From BOG-994 sp049514215 (lineage in GTDB: Bacteria > Pseudomonadota > Gammaproteobacteria > Burkholderiales > Burkholderiaceae_D): a DNA stretch of 64,000 nt. The notes beneath the pieces are model-generated. The model had not been told where the DNA came from and searched no databases. It saw nothing but the letters and a program-made list of their open reading frames with translations. Every line of letters starts with the position of its first letter. Position 1 is the stretch's first letter. The DNA is taken from contig JBEKVI010000012.1 of the NCBI GenBank assembly GCA_049514215.1, positions 25,191 to 89,190 of the forward strand. The letters run 5' to 3'. Shown one piece after another: positions 35,251 to 44,490 of the stretch. A program made the translations under genes and the position numbers.

Positions 35251-35870
35251 GCCAGCATCTCCTCGATCTTGGCGATAACGGATTTGGTCATGATCACGTT
35301 CTGGTAATGCACCAGGGAGACGGGATCGGCATGGCGCGGCTCGACGATGAGCACGCCGGGCAGATTGCGCGAGGCCAGCAGCAGGTTCTCATCGACCGTG
35401 TCGGTGATGAAAAGCACCGATGGGCCGATGCCCATGCCCTTGAGCTTGCTCGCCAATAGCTTGGTCTTGGGCGCGTCCACCGTCAGGTTCTCGACCACCG
35501 ACAGGCGACCCTCCCGCACCAACTGGGAGAGAATCGAACAGATGCCCGCGCGATACATCTTCTTGTTGACCTTCTGCGTGAAATTCTCGTCCGGCAGATT
35601 CGGAAAGATCTTGCCGCCGCCGCGCCACAGGGGCGAGGACGCCATCCCGGCACGGGCGCGACCGGTTCCTTTTTGGCGCCAGGGCTTCTTGGTGCTCTTT
35701 TGCACGTCGCTGCGACCCTTTTGAGCCCGATTTCCACTGCGCGCGTTGGCCTGATAGGCCACGACGAGTTGATGAATCAGGGCCTCGTTGTAATCGCGAC
35801 CGAAAACCGTATCAGGCGCCGTCACGTTCGAGGACGACTTTCCTGCATCGTCAAGGAGCTTGAGTTCCAT
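35247..35870 (-). CDS. rplD: Ribosomal protein uL4
   Basis: Exit-tunnel protein; in E. coli it also represses the S10 operon. 207 aa, with ARSGNRAQKGRSDVQKSTKK, PWRQKGTGRARAGMASSPLW and GGGKIFPN in the tunnel loop. 3 bases after rplC. Confidence 0.97.
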   Translation of the reverse strand: MELKLLDDAGKSSSNVTAPDTVFGRDYNEALIHQLVVAYQANARSGNRAQKGRSDVQKSTKKPWRQKGTGRARAGMASSPLWRGGGKIFPNLPDENFTQKVNKKMYRAGICSILSQLVREGRLSVVENLTVDAPKTKLLASKLKGMGIGPSVLFITDTVDENLLLASRNLPGVLIVEPRHADPVSLVHYQNVIMTKSVIAKIEEMLA

Positions 35871-35873
35871 CGC

Positions 35874-36533
35874 TTAGGCTCCCTTCTTCAGAGGCGCCTT
35901 GACCGCGGGCAGCACGATCACCTTGCCGTTCTTGGCCCCGGGTACCGCGCCTTTGACCAGAAGGAGTCCACGCGCCACATCCACGCGCGCGACTTCCAGG
36001 TTTTGCGCGGTGCGCGTCACATCCCCCAGATGGCCGGTCATGCGTTTGCCCGGAAACACCCGACCCGGGTCTTGCGCCATGCCGATCGATCCGGGCACGT
36101 TGTGCGAGCGCGAGTTACCGTGGGAGGCACGATTGGACTTAAAGTGATGGCGTTTGATGACGCCCGCGTAGCCCTTGCCAATCGTGACCCCTTGCACGTC
36201 GACCTTCTGTCCCGGCTGAAAGAGGGACTCGACCGCAACGACCGCACCCGGAGCGAGATCGCCGAGCTTGCCCGCATCGATCCTAAATTCCTTGAGGACC
36301 TCACCGGCTTCCACACCCGCCTTGGCAAGATGCCCAGCGGCGGCCTTATTCACGCGCGAGGCGCGGCGACTGCCGAAAGTGACCTGAACCGAGCTATAGC
36401 CATCGGTTTCAGGTGTCTTGATCTGCGTGACGCGATTGTTGGAGACATCGAGGACCGTGACGGGGATGGAATCACCCTCGTCCGTGAAAATACGCGTCAT
36501 CCCAACTTTGCGACCGACTAGGCCCAGAGTCAT
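35874..36533 (-). CDS. rplC: Ribosomal protein uL3
   Basis: Early-assembly large-subunit protein. 219 aa, MTLGLVGRKVGMTRIFTDEG, with GVIKRHHFKSNRASHGNSRS and GSIGMAQDPGRVFPGKRMTG, which includes the glutamine methylated in E. coli. It is the first S10-operon gene seen here; rpsJ, normally just upstream, is absent. Confidence 0.97.
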   Translation of the reverse strand: MTLGLVGRKVGMTRIFTDEGDSIPVTVLDVSNNRVTQIKTPETDGYSSVQVTFGSRRASRVNKAAAGHLAKAGVEAGEVLKEFRIDAGKLGDLAPGAVVAVESLFQPGQKVDVQGVTIGKGYAGVIKRHHFKSNRASHGNSRSHNVPGSIGMAQDPGRVFPGKRMTGHLGDVTRTAQNLEVARVDVARGLLLVKGAVPGAKNGKVIVLPAVKAPLKKGA

Positions 36534-37160
36534 TTGGTTACTCCATTCCCGACTTCGATTGGTCGGGGCTGATTAAGGCCCGGGACGATTGCGCTGCCCC
36601 GGGTCGAGGTCATGGTATACGCCTTGGTCTGCCCTAGTTGATCAGACAGCCCTCAAGAGGCTCTGTTGACAACCTTAGGCCTTGGGAGCGGGACATGGGC
36701 GGCTTTCACTCGGGAAAGCCCACGACGGTTGATGACCGATCGCGTTACCGCATCCAGCGCTCTCTTATCCGTCGGCTCAGAAGCCTCATCTTGGATCCGG
36801 CCCAGTCCAGGCAGCCGAAATGGTCAGGATTTAAGGCATCCGACAAAAGCGTAGCCCGCGATTGTACCTGTCCGCGAGTCTTCGAGCAAGGGCTCGACGG
36901 GGGAGGATTCCTCACCGTTGCACGCGGCGGATGAGGGACTCGCGTCAAATAATTCTGTATCATAAGTCTCTGATTATTCTATGGTTTAACAAGAATGCGC
37001 TTCTCCCCGTTGGGAACTGGCCCTCTCGTAAACTCACTGGCCCCCGCGCGCCACAGGATTGTCTCGCTGCAGATCGCCACGCGTGGGCGCAGCGACACCC
37101 TCTTTGCCGGGTGTGAATCAGAATCGCCATCGCCTTGGTACTGGCTTTAGAAGGAGATCC
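36534..37160. other. 627-base intergenic region upstream of rplC
   Basis: No convincing gene on either strand, and no rpsJ. An AT-rich patch at about 36947-36995 contains TAGAAT, TATGAT (minus) and similar hexamers, and is the likely promoter zone for both the S10 operon and the plus-strand gene. Near the right end, ACACCC (37095-37100) and GGGTGT (37109-37114) form an inverted repeat. Confidence 0.5.
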
Positions 37161-38129
37161 GTGTCAAAACCATTTAGGTCGACCTTCGGACTGCGATGGG
37201 AATTCGAGTCGCATCACCGTGGGCGCCGGATGAGGCAAAGCGGCTGGGTGGTTTTTTTGGTGATCCTCGCCTGTATGCCCCTGTTTTGGCCGCCTGAAGC
37301 CTGCAGTGCAAACGACGCAGAGGTGCTCGCCCCAGGCGTCGACTTCCCCGAGGGCACGATCTTTCTTGGCGACACCCTTTACTTCGTCGACTATGCCGGC
37401 TCAAGCGTGCTGAAACTTGCGAGCGCCGGCCAAGAGTTGGTCTGGCACGAGACCGGCTGCGGACCGGCGGGCCTCCTTGCGCGGCCGGAAGGATTGCTCG
37501 TTGCATGCTACGACGGCAATCACGTGGTGTTGATTTCTTTGGACGGCAAGGTGCTAAAGAGGATCGACCAGGATGTCGACGGGCGTGGATTCGCCGGACC
37601 CAACGATCTGGCAGCCGATGCCAGAGGTGGCGTCTATTTTTCTGCGTCCGGGTCAAACAAGTCAGGAAAGGTCTACTACTACGGATCCGACGGACGCGCG
37701 AAGCCTGTAGCCAGTGACATCGATTACGCCAACGGGCTTGTGCTGTCGCCCGATGGAAGTCGCCTCTATGTCGCCGAGAGCGAGGCTCATCGCTTGCTCT
37801 ATGCCTTGGTCGCAGCCGATGGGACAGTGGGGCCACTCCACGAGTTCGTGAACCTGGATGCCCTGCTCGCAAAAGGCAGAAGCTACGTCCCCGATGGCGC
37901 GCGCGTTGATGCTCAAGGTCGCCTTTTCGTCGGCTTGTGGGACGGCGGCGGCTTTGCCGTCATTGGTGCGGACGCCAAGCTCATCGCCCAAGTCGATGTC
38001 GCTGGGGAGCATCACGCCAACCTCGCCATCTCCCCGGACGGTCGGTTCATCTTCGGCACGACCGTGTCTGGCGAAGGCAGCGAGCGTCATGGCGCGCTCT
38101 ATAAAGTGCCCAATCCGGTATTTAAGTAA
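37161..38129 (+). CDS. Exported SMP-30/gluconolactonase-like protein
   Basis: A 322-aa protein with a signal sequence at about 25-50 (SGWVVFLVILACMPLFW, then a small-residue cut site near SAN), so likely periplasmic. The rest is a six-bladed propeller of the SMP-30 family. The expected metal-site positions appear in FPEGTIF, GPNDLAADARGG, ANGLVLSPDGSRLYVAES and YVPDGARVDAQGRLFVG. Family members hydrolyse sugar lactones; the substrate here is unknown. GTG 37161 is chosen because AAGGAG stands 4 bases before it. Confidence 0.85.
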   Translation: MSKPFRSTFGLRWEFESHHRGRRMRQSGWVVFLVILACMPLFWPPEACSANDAEVLAPGVDFPEGTIFLGDTLYFVDYAGSSVLKLASAGQELVWHETGCGPAGLLARPEGLLVACYDGNHVVLISLDGKVLKRIDQDVDGRGFAGPNDLAADARGGVYFSASGSNKSGKVYYYGSDGRAKPVASDIDYANGLVLSPDGSRLYVAESEAHRLLYALVAADGTVGPLHEFVNLDALLAKGRSYVPDGARVDAQGRLFVGLWDGGGFAVIGADAKLIAQVDVAGEHHANLAISPDGRFIFGTTVSGEGSERHGALYKVPNPVFK

Positions 38130-38445
38130 CCCCCGCACCGGTAGGCCCCGCGACAAGGGGGCCCGCGGGCATCCAAGTTCGGCGAGAACGGCCGCGGGCT
38201 CAATCGCGCGCTGAGGTTGCCCCAGGTCAGGCGGAAATTCTGAGTGTGTGGTCACTTACAGCAGAAGCGTCTCTCTAGACGGAGCCGCGCGGCATCTGCC
38301 GGAATCCGAATTGAGGGCAATTCTCCTTTCTAATCAGGCGATGCGATCCTCACAAGCGCCGGTATTGTCTGGGCTATCCCATAGCGACCGTACGCTCTTG
38401 TCGGCCATAAAAAACCTGCCGCGCCTTCTCGAAGAAAAATTCGCC
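38130..38445. other. Gap before the diguanylate cyclase gene
   Basis: No gene or clear promoter is seen. The right half (from 38248) is open in the frame of the cyclase, but its translation has no domain character, so it is treated as leader rather than coding. Confidence 0.45.
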
Positions 38446-40122
38446 ATGAAAGAATCCAGCCCCAATCCGCCCAGCAGCGTCACGGCGATCGCCCGAGAGG
38501 CGATCCGGATGCTCACGACGCGGCAGCTGCCGGCCACGCCGACGAACTACCAGCAGATGTACCAGTCGATCGCCAGGGGTGGCGAAGTCCAGCTCACCGC
38601 CTACGAAGCCATCGAGCGCTTGGGCAAGGTACGCTCGGATGCGGCTTTCGCCACGGCGCTCTCGGCGGCGATCCGCAAGGATGACTGGAAGGAAATCCAG
38701 CGGCTTTTGGAAGAGGAGCTGCGCAAGGGCTCCGGGTCGGGTCCCGCTGCAACGACCGCGGGCGGAGCCGGACTCGGCGCCGAAGCGGCCACACTCATCG
38801 CAAGGCTCGTGCAAAACCTCGAGACCCACCACTCGGGGATTACGCTATCGAAAAAGCGCGAGGGACTCAAACGCGCGCTCATGCCCCGCGGCGACAGTTT
38901 TGGCGAATTCCAGCAGCGCCTAACGCGCCTTATGGACTCCTGGAGCGGCCCAAGCATTGTGGATTCGACCATCACGTCGACCAGTATCGATGCCGAACCG
39001 GTGATGCAGTCCGATCCACGCCCAGCGCCCGTCGAAGAAAGCACCAGTCTGACCGCGACGAACATCCTGGCCGGTCTGGCTGGGTTGGCCGGGATCGAAT
39101 CCAAAATCAGCAAGCGGATTCCCCTGGATACCTCCGGCACGCTGGTCTCCAGGCTCAGGTCGATCCTGAAGCTCTTGCTTCAGAACATTGCCGAACTCAC
39201 GCCCGAATCCGAAATGCTGCCGATCCAGATCGAGCAGATCGAGCGCATCCTCGCCGATCCCCTGACCGAACAGAAGCTCGATGAGGCCGAGCGGGTCCTG
39301 CGCAACATCATCATCCGTCAGGGCACCATCAAGCACGGTATCGAGGAGGCCAAAAGCGCGGCCAAGGAGCTGGCTTCGAGCCTCATCGACCGGCTGACCA
39401 CGCTTTCGACCTCGGCGGGCAGCTACACCGAGCGCGTGGCCGAAGTCACCAGCCGCATCACCAAGGCCGAGAACCTCACGCAGCTGTCGCACCTGGTCAT
39501 GTCGTTGCTCTCGGACACCCAGCTGATGTCGTCGGACATGATGCGCGCGCGCGACGATCTCGATGCCGCCCGCGCCCACGCACGCGATCTGGAAAGCCGC
39601 ACCAAGACGCTGGAGGCCGAGCTCGCCCGGGCCAGTGCCCTTGTGCGCACGGATCCCCTGACCGAGGCCTTGAATCGGCGTGGCTTCGAGGAAGTGTATG
39701 CGCGCCAGATGAAGCGGCCCAGCGGCCAACCCCATTGCGTGGCGCTGCTCGATATTGACGACTTCAAGAGAATCAATGACAGCTACGGACACCTGGTCGG
39801 TGACGATGCGTTGAAATACCTATCCCAGGTGATGCGCGACATCACGCGCCCGACCGACGCCGTCGGCCGCTACGGCGGCGAGGAATTCTGCGTCCTGTTT
39901 CCCAATACCCCATTAAGGGGCGCCTCCGAGGTCATGACGCGCATCCAGCGTGAACTCACGCGCCGCGTCTTTATGCAGGACCACAGCCGGGTGCTTTTGA
40001 CGTTCTCCTGCGGCGTGACCGAAATTCAAGCCAACGAATCCCTTGAGGACGCGCTCCTCAGAGCCGATGGTGCCCTGCATGAAGCCAAGCAAAAGGGCAA
40101 GAATAAGGTAGTGTCAGTCTGA
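38446..40122 (+). CDS. Diguanylate cyclase (GGDEF domain)
   Basis: Makes c-di-GMP from two GTP. From ATG 38446 the product is 558 aa without membrane segments. Residues 1-400 are largely helical, with a long coiled-coil-like stretch (ARDDLDAARAHARDLESRTK and on) before the GGDEF domain (about 395-558). The active-site motif GGEEF is intact at 477-481, and a feedback I-site RxxD (RPTD) is at 468-471. The N-terminal part (TRQLPATPTNYQQMY) is a conserved-looking sensor of unknown input. It precedes fliC on the same strand. Confidence 0.88.
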   Translation: MKESSPNPPSSVTAIAREAIRMLTTRQLPATPTNYQQMYQSIARGGEVQLTAYEAIERLGKVRSDAAFATALSAAIRKDDWKEIQRLLEEELRKGSGSGPAATTAGGAGLGAEAATLIARLVQNLETHHSGITLSKKREGLKRALMPRGDSFGEFQQRLTRLMDSWSGPSIVDSTITSTSIDAEPVMQSDPRPAPVEESTSLTATNILAGLAGLAGIESKISKRIPLDTSGTLVSRLRSILKLLLQNIAELTPESEMLPIQIEQIERILADPLTEQKLDEAERVLRNIIIRQGTIKHGIEEAKSAAKELASSLIDRLTTLSTSAGSYTERVAEVTSRITKAENLTQLSHLVMSLLSDTQLMSSDMMRARDDLDAARAHARDLESRTKTLEAELARASALVRTDPLTEALNRRGFEEVYARQMKRPSGQPHCVALLDIDDFKRINDSYGHLVGDDALKYLSQVMRDITRPTDAVGRYGGEEFCVLFPNTPLRGASEVMTRIQRELTRRVFMQDHSRVLLTFSCGVTEIQANESLEDALLRADGALHEAKQKGKNKVVSV

Positions 40123-40211
40123 GTCACCCGGATCGGTCCCCATCGGGCAAGCAGTTTTTGACCTAAATGGGCATATTTCGCAGAAAAACGACGGCAGACC
40201 ACACTTCGGGC

Positions 40212-40238
40212 TCAACTTTTTGAAAGAGTCACCGATAA
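40212..40238 (+). promoter_or_regulatory. Sigma28 (FliA) promoter of fliC
   Basis: TCAACTTT (40212-40219), 11 bases, ACCGATAA (40231-40238), against the enterobacterial consensus TAAAGTTT-N11-GCCGATAA: 7 of 8 in the -10 and exact spacing. Start site near 40246, leader about 83 bases. Confidence 0.8.
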
Positions 40239-40248
40239 GCCTCCTAAC

Positions 40249-40299
40249 GCCGGTTGGCTTCCAATTTTGGAGAACCGGGGTAACCGGCAATCCCGCCGG
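40249..40299 (+). other. Alternative hairpins in the fliC leader
   Basis: GCCGGTT (40249-40255) pairs perfectly with AACCGGC (40282-40288). The CCGGC in that arm (40284-40288) can instead pair with GCCGG (40295-40299). The two folds exclude each other and lie just before the AAGGAG ribosome-binding site. Confidence 0.45.
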
Positions 40300-40328
40300 C
40301 GTTCAAATTTTGCTCAAGGAGAGCTTCC

Positions 40329-41510
40329 ATGTCACTGGTTATCAACACCAACGTTTCCTCGCTCCAAGCGCAGGACAACTTGAATACCTCGCAGGCGCAG
40401 CAACAGACCGCCATCGAACAACTGTCGACCGGTCTGCAGATCAATAGCGCCGCCGACAATCCCGCAGGCCTTGCGATCGCTTCGCGCTTCACCGCCCAGA
40501 TCAACGGCGACGGCCAAGCAGTCAACAACGCGAACGACGGTATCGCCCTCGTGCAAACCGCCGGCAGCGCTTTGAGCTCGATCACGAACGACCTGCAAAG
40601 CATCCGCCAATTGGCCGTGCAAGCTGCCAACGGCACCAACAGCGCCACCGACCGTGCCGCGCTCGATACGGAATCGCAACAGCTTCTGTCGGAAATCAAC
40701 CAGCAAGCCGGTTCGGCCAGCTTTAACGGTGTTTCGCTCCTGGACGGTTCCAACCCCAGCCTGACGTTCCAAGTCGGCGCGAATACCACGGCCAACGACA
40801 GCATCACGGTTTCGGGCCTGCCCAACGCGACTCTGTCGGGTCTGGGTTCGGTTTACGCCGCCTCCAACACGGGCACGGCTGCCACAGCCACGACCGCGAT
40901 CGCCGCAGGCGCTCTCGTGATCAACGGCGTTGCGATCGGCGCAGTCGACGCGGGCGTGAACACGTCCGCCTCCCCCGGTGGCCAAACTGCCGCTGTATCG
41001 TTCGCGCAAAACCTCCAAAATGCGATCAATTCAGTCTCGTCGCAAACGGGCGTGACCGCGAGCATCGATGCAACGACCGGTGGAATCGATCTGGCTTCGA
41101 CGAGCTCGCAAGGCATCTCCACGACGGGCAGCGCTGCTGCCGCCTTGACCCAATCCGGGTTGGGTGCCGGCGTGACCGCGACCAACACCACGGGCCTGAC
41201 GTCTTTGAGCCTTCTGACTTCGGCCAGTGCAGAAATCGCGATCAACCAAGTCGACAGCGCGCTTGCTCAAATCAACACCGCGCAATCGACCCTGGGTGCC
41301 GTGCAAAACCGCTTCACCTCGGTCGTCTCGAACCTGCAATCCACGACGGTCAACCTGACGTCGGCTCGTAGCGGAATCGAAGATACCAACTACGCCGCCG
41401 CGACGGCCAGCCTTACGCAAGCCAACATCCTGCAACAGTCCGGCGTTGCCGTGCTCTCGCAAGCCAACAGCTCGCAAAAGAACGTCCTGTCCCTGCTGCA
41501 AAACCTGTAA
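40329..41510 (+). CDS. fliC: Flagellin
   Basis: The filament subunit, exported by the flagellar apparatus. 393 aa. The conserved N-terminal D0/D1 region (SLVINTNVSSLQAQDNLNTS, LSTGLQINSAADNPAGLAI) and C-terminal region (SARSGIEDTNYAAATASLTQ, ANILQQSGVAVLSQANSSQK) flank a short Thr/Ala-rich variable centre (about 175-285). AAGGAG lies before ATG 40329, and a sigma28 promoter stands upstream. A GAAA-loop hairpin follows the stop, then flaG. Confidence 0.96.
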   Translation: MSLVINTNVSSLQAQDNLNTSQAQQQTAIEQLSTGLQINSAADNPAGLAIASRFTAQINGDGQAVNNANDGIALVQTAGSALSSITNDLQSIRQLAVQAANGTNSATDRAALDTESQQLLSEINQQAGSASFNGVSLLDGSNPSLTFQVGANTTANDSITVSGLPNATLSGLGSVYAASNTGTAATATTAIAAGALVINGVAIGAVDAGVNTSASPGGQTAAVSFAQNLQNAINSVSSQTGVTASIDATTGGIDLASTSSQGISTTGSAAAALTQSGLGAGVTATNTTGLTSLSLLTSASAEIAINQVDSALAQINTAQSTLGAVQNRFTSVVSNLQSTTVNLTSARSGIEDTNYAAATASLTQANILQQSGVAVLSQANSSQKNVLSLLQNL

Positions 41511-41518
41511 TTCGGATG

Positions 41519-41538
41519 GGCCTGGCGAAAGCCAGGCC
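41519..41538 (+). other. Hairpin between fliC and flaG
   Basis: GGCCTGGC (41519-41526), tetraloop GAAA, GCCAGGCC (41531-41538): a perfect 8-bp stem 8 bases after the fliC stop. Without a T run it probably stabilises the fliC transcript or partly stops transcription, keeping flagellin above FliD levels. Confidence 0.6.
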
Positions 41539-41584
41539 TAGCCGTCCCGGTGTGATGTTCCAGTCTCACTCATAAGGTGAAGCC

Positions 41585-41917
41585 GTGACGATTGAAGCAA
41601 CCGGTGCCTTACCGACCGTTCCCACCCCCACCGGGACTGGGAACGGTTTTTCCTCGCCGAATGGATTGGGAGGCGCAAGCTCGTCTGGGAAACCCGCCCT
41701 AGGGCCCGTTCCACAGCCGGCAGCGAGCGCGAGCAAGACGACGTCTTCTGGTGGACAACTCCAGATCAATGTCGATGCCCAGACCAGTCAGGTTGTCATA
41801 TCCGTTGTCGATGGCAGCACTAAAGAGATCATCAAGAAAATTCCCGCCGAAGAAGTCGTTGAATTCGCGCAAACGCTGGATTCCCCAGCCGGCAATCTAA
41901 TCAAGACCAAGGCCTAA
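41585..41917 (+). CDS. flaG: FlaG family flagellar protein
   Basis: A 110-aa protein whose C-terminal half matches FlaG (LQINVDAQTSQVVISVVDGS, then EIIKKIPAEEVVEFAQTL); the N-terminal half is Pro/Gly/Ser-rich and probably disordered. FlaG influences filament length in some bacteria. The GTG start is preceded by AAGGTGA. It lies between fliC and fliD, the usual place. Confidence 0.88.
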   Translation: MTIEATGALPTVPTPTGTGNGFSSPNGLGGASSSGKPALGPVPQPAASASKTTSSGGQLQINVDAQTSQVVISVVDGSTKEIIKKIPAEEVVEFAQTLDSPAGNLIKTKA

Positions 41918-41924
41918 GACTCCC

Positions 41925-44021
41925 ATGTCGACGACCACCGCACTAACTTCGAATACGCCCACAATCCAGGAACTGGGACTGGGTTCGAGCCTGGACGTCA
42001 CGAGCATCGTCAATGCGTTGGTCTCCAACGCCCAGATCCCGGAACAGCAGCTCGCAAACCAAGTCTCGACCGATCAGACCGAATTGTCGGCCTATGGTCA
42101 ACTCGGCAGCGCTCTTTCCAGCTTTCAGAGCAGCTTGTCGTCGCTCCAGTCGGCAAGCACGTTTCAATCCCTGCAGTCCAGTGTCGCCAACTCCAGCGTC
42201 GCGACGGCCTCGGTTTCAACGGCGTCCGGAGTCGGCGCGCCTTCCGTGGGCACGCACACCCTGTCGGTGAGTCAACTGGCGCAAAACCAGATCACCGCCT
42301 CGAGTGACTTCGCCAGCAGCACCGCCGCAGTCGGTACCGGCACCATCACGATCCAGTACGGCACGTGGAGCAACAACAACTCGACTTTCACCGCCAACCC
42401 CAACACGACGTCGAATACGATCACGATTAGTTCGAGCAATGACTCGCTGACCGGAATCGTTCAGGCCATCAATACGAGCGGCGCCGGCGTGACGGCTTCG
42501 ATCGTCAATGATGGCAATGGCGCGCGCCTGGTGCTCTCGGGCGCCAATACCGGTGCCGACAACGGATTTCAGGTGACGGTGAACGACAGCGATGGCAACA
42601 ATACCGACAACAGCGGGCTGTCGGCCATCGCCTTCGATCCGGCTGCCACTGGCGGCACGGCCCAGACCACGCTCTTGCAGTCGTCCCTGAACTCGAATTT
42701 CAGCGTTGATGGCATCGCGATCACGAACGCGAGCAACACCGTCACCAATGCGATCCAGGGGATCACCCTGAATCTTTTGCAGACCACGACGGGTCCTACG
42801 ACCCTGTCGGTGTCCCAGTCGACCTCGCAAGCCAGTACAGCGGTCCAGTCGTTCGTCACGTCCTACAACTCGCTGCAGTCGACCTTAAGCAGCCTGACAT
42901 CCTACGATGCGTCGAGCTCGACTGCGGGTCCCCTCAACGGCAATCCCAGTATTGATCTCATGACAAGCCAGCTGCAAAACATTGTGGCCGGTGTGTTCAC
43001 GACGTCGGATCCGAACATCCAGACGATTGGCGATCTCGGATTGAGTTTCAACCAGGACGGTTCACTGTCGCTGAATCAGACGACGCTCAACAAGGCTTTG
43101 AGCTCCGATCCTTCGGCCGTCGGACAACTCTTCGATACCAACGCGACCGCAAGCGACAGTCTCGTCAGTTACGACTCGTCTACGACCAGCACCCAGCCAG
43201 GCTCATACGCTTTGACGGTGTCCCAGATGGCCACGCAAGGCTCGGTCACGGGAAGCCAGGCCGCGGGGCTCACCATCACGCAGGGCACAAACGATGCGCT
43301 GGCGCTGTCCATCGAGGGCACGAGCGCCACAGTGACGATCCCGCCTGGCACTTACTCTTCGGCCAGCGCTCTTGCGAGCGCCGTCCAATCGGCAATCAAC
43401 TCCAATTCGACCTTCTCCCAGGCCGGCATCGCGGTTCAAGTCGCCAACAACGGTGGCGTCTTGTCGATCTCGGATAACGATTACGGCTCCGTGTCCACAG
43501 TCGATGCGACTGGCGGCGACGGGCTCGCGAATCTGTTGGGCTCTACCCCGACTTCGACGGCCGGGTTGGACGTGGCCGGAACACTCGGGGGTGTGCCTTT
43601 CGTTGGCAATGGCCAGATCGCCACCGGCGCCAGCGGCAGCGCCGCTGCGGGCCTTGCAGTCACGATCTCGGGCGGCTCGGCCGGGTCGCGGGGCACGGTC
43701 GACTTCGCCCAGGGGATCGCAGCGCAGCTCAATTCGAGTATCACGCAGTTCCTTAGTCCGACCAATGGCATCATCGCGACCGCCACGACCGGAATCAACT
43801 CGATCATCTCAGGCCTGCAGACGCAGGAAGAAACGATGATCGCGCAGGTTCAAGCCATGAAAGCCAACCTCGAGGCCGAGTTCTCGGCGATGGACCAGAT
43901 GGTTGCGAGCTTGAACAGCACCAGCGCGTACCTGACGCAAGAGCTCGACGGAGGATCGAGTTCATCGAGTTCGTCCAGTTCGTCGAGCGCGTCAAATTCG
44001 AGCGCCCTCACCACCAATTAA
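41925..44021 (+). CDS. fliD: Flagellar cap protein FliD
   Basis: The filament cap (HAP2) that folds flagellin at the tip. 698 aa, longer than the 450-480 of enterobacteria. The N-terminal FliD domain has LGLGSSLDVTSIVNALVSNA; the C-terminal domain has SSIITGLQTQEETMIAQVQ-like text (here NSIISGLQTQEETMIAQVQA) and MDQMVASLNSTSAYLTQEL. The tail after that is almost all serine (about 12 in a row). It starts 7 bases after flaG and is followed by fliS. Confidence 0.94.
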   Translation: MSTTTALTSNTPTIQELGLGSSLDVTSIVNALVSNAQIPEQQLANQVSTDQTELSAYGQLGSALSSFQSSLSSLQSASTFQSLQSSVANSSVATASVSTASGVGAPSVGTHTLSVSQLAQNQITASSDFASSTAAVGTGTITIQYGTWSNNNSTFTANPNTTSNTITISSSNDSLTGIVQAINTSGAGVTASIVNDGNGARLVLSGANTGADNGFQVTVNDSDGNNTDNSGLSAIAFDPAATGGTAQTTLLQSSLNSNFSVDGIAITNASNTVTNAIQGITLNLLQTTTGPTTLSVSQSTSQASTAVQSFVTSYNSLQSTLSSLTSYDASSSTAGPLNGNPSIDLMTSQLQNIVAGVFTTSDPNIQTIGDLGLSFNQDGSLSLNQTTLNKALSSDPSAVGQLFDTNATASDSLVSYDSSTTSTQPGSYALTVSQMATQGSVTGSQAAGLTITQGTNDALALSIEGTSATVTIPPGTYSSASALASAVQSAINSNSTFSQAGIAVQVANNGGVLSISDNDYGSVSTVDATGGDGLANLLGSTPTSTAGLDVAGTLGGVPFVGNGQIATGASGSAAAGLAVTISGGSAGSRGTVDFAQGIAAQLNSSITQFLSPTNGIIATATTGINSIISGLQTQEETMIAQVQAMKANLEAEFSAMDQMVASLNSTSAYLTQELDGGSSSSSSSSSSSASNSSALTTN

Positions 44022-44043
44022 GCGAAGTGAACCAGGATTGATC

Positions 44044-44490
44044 ATGCAATACGGCAATTTCCAGGGAGCGAGTGCTTACGCGAATGTCGGGCTTGCGACC
44101 AGTGTCGCCAGCGCAAGCCCCCTCGGACTCGTGATCCTGCTCTATGACGGAGCGATTCAGGCGATTACCAACGCGAAGACGCGGCTCGCCTCGGGCGACA
44201 TCGCGGGCAAGGCGAAGAACCTGGTCAAGGCCGTCGATATCGTGAACAAGGGGCTCAACGCGAGTCTGGATCCTGTGGTTGGCGGAAAGATGGCGCAGGA
44301 TCTAAAAGCGCTCTACGATTACATGTGCCGCAGGCTCGTGTTGGCCAACCTGAACAATGACGTACCCGCTATGGACGAAGTGAAGGCTCTTTTGGTGCAA
44401 TTGCGCGCTGCATGGCTCGCGATCTCCGAGACGAGCGCAGCCCAAGGCCCCCTTGTCCAGAAACAGTTACCCAGGAGCATGAGCGCATGA
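44044..44490 (+). CDS. fliS: Flagellin export chaperone FliS
   Basis: Binds the C-terminus of flagellin in the cytosol and prevents early polymerisation. 148 aa from ATG 44044 (a TTG two codons upstream is also open). Typical segments: SASPLGLVILLYDGAIQAIT, NKGLNASLDP and LKALYDYMCRRLVLANLNND. It overlaps the fliT-like gene by 4 bases. Confidence 0.94.
   Translation: MQYGNFQGASAYANVGLATSVASASPLGLVILLYDGAIQAITNAKTRLASGDIAGKAKNLVKAVDIVNKGLNASLDPVVGGKMAQDLKALYDYMCRRLVLANLNNDVPAMDEVKALLVQLRAAWLAISETSAAQGPLVQKQLPRSMSA

Noticed and set aside
36638..36934. 98-codon frame containing MGGFHSGKPTTVDD
   Set aside because: Loosely recalls a MGGFGSG-type hypothetical family, but the rest does not match and the region looks non-coding.
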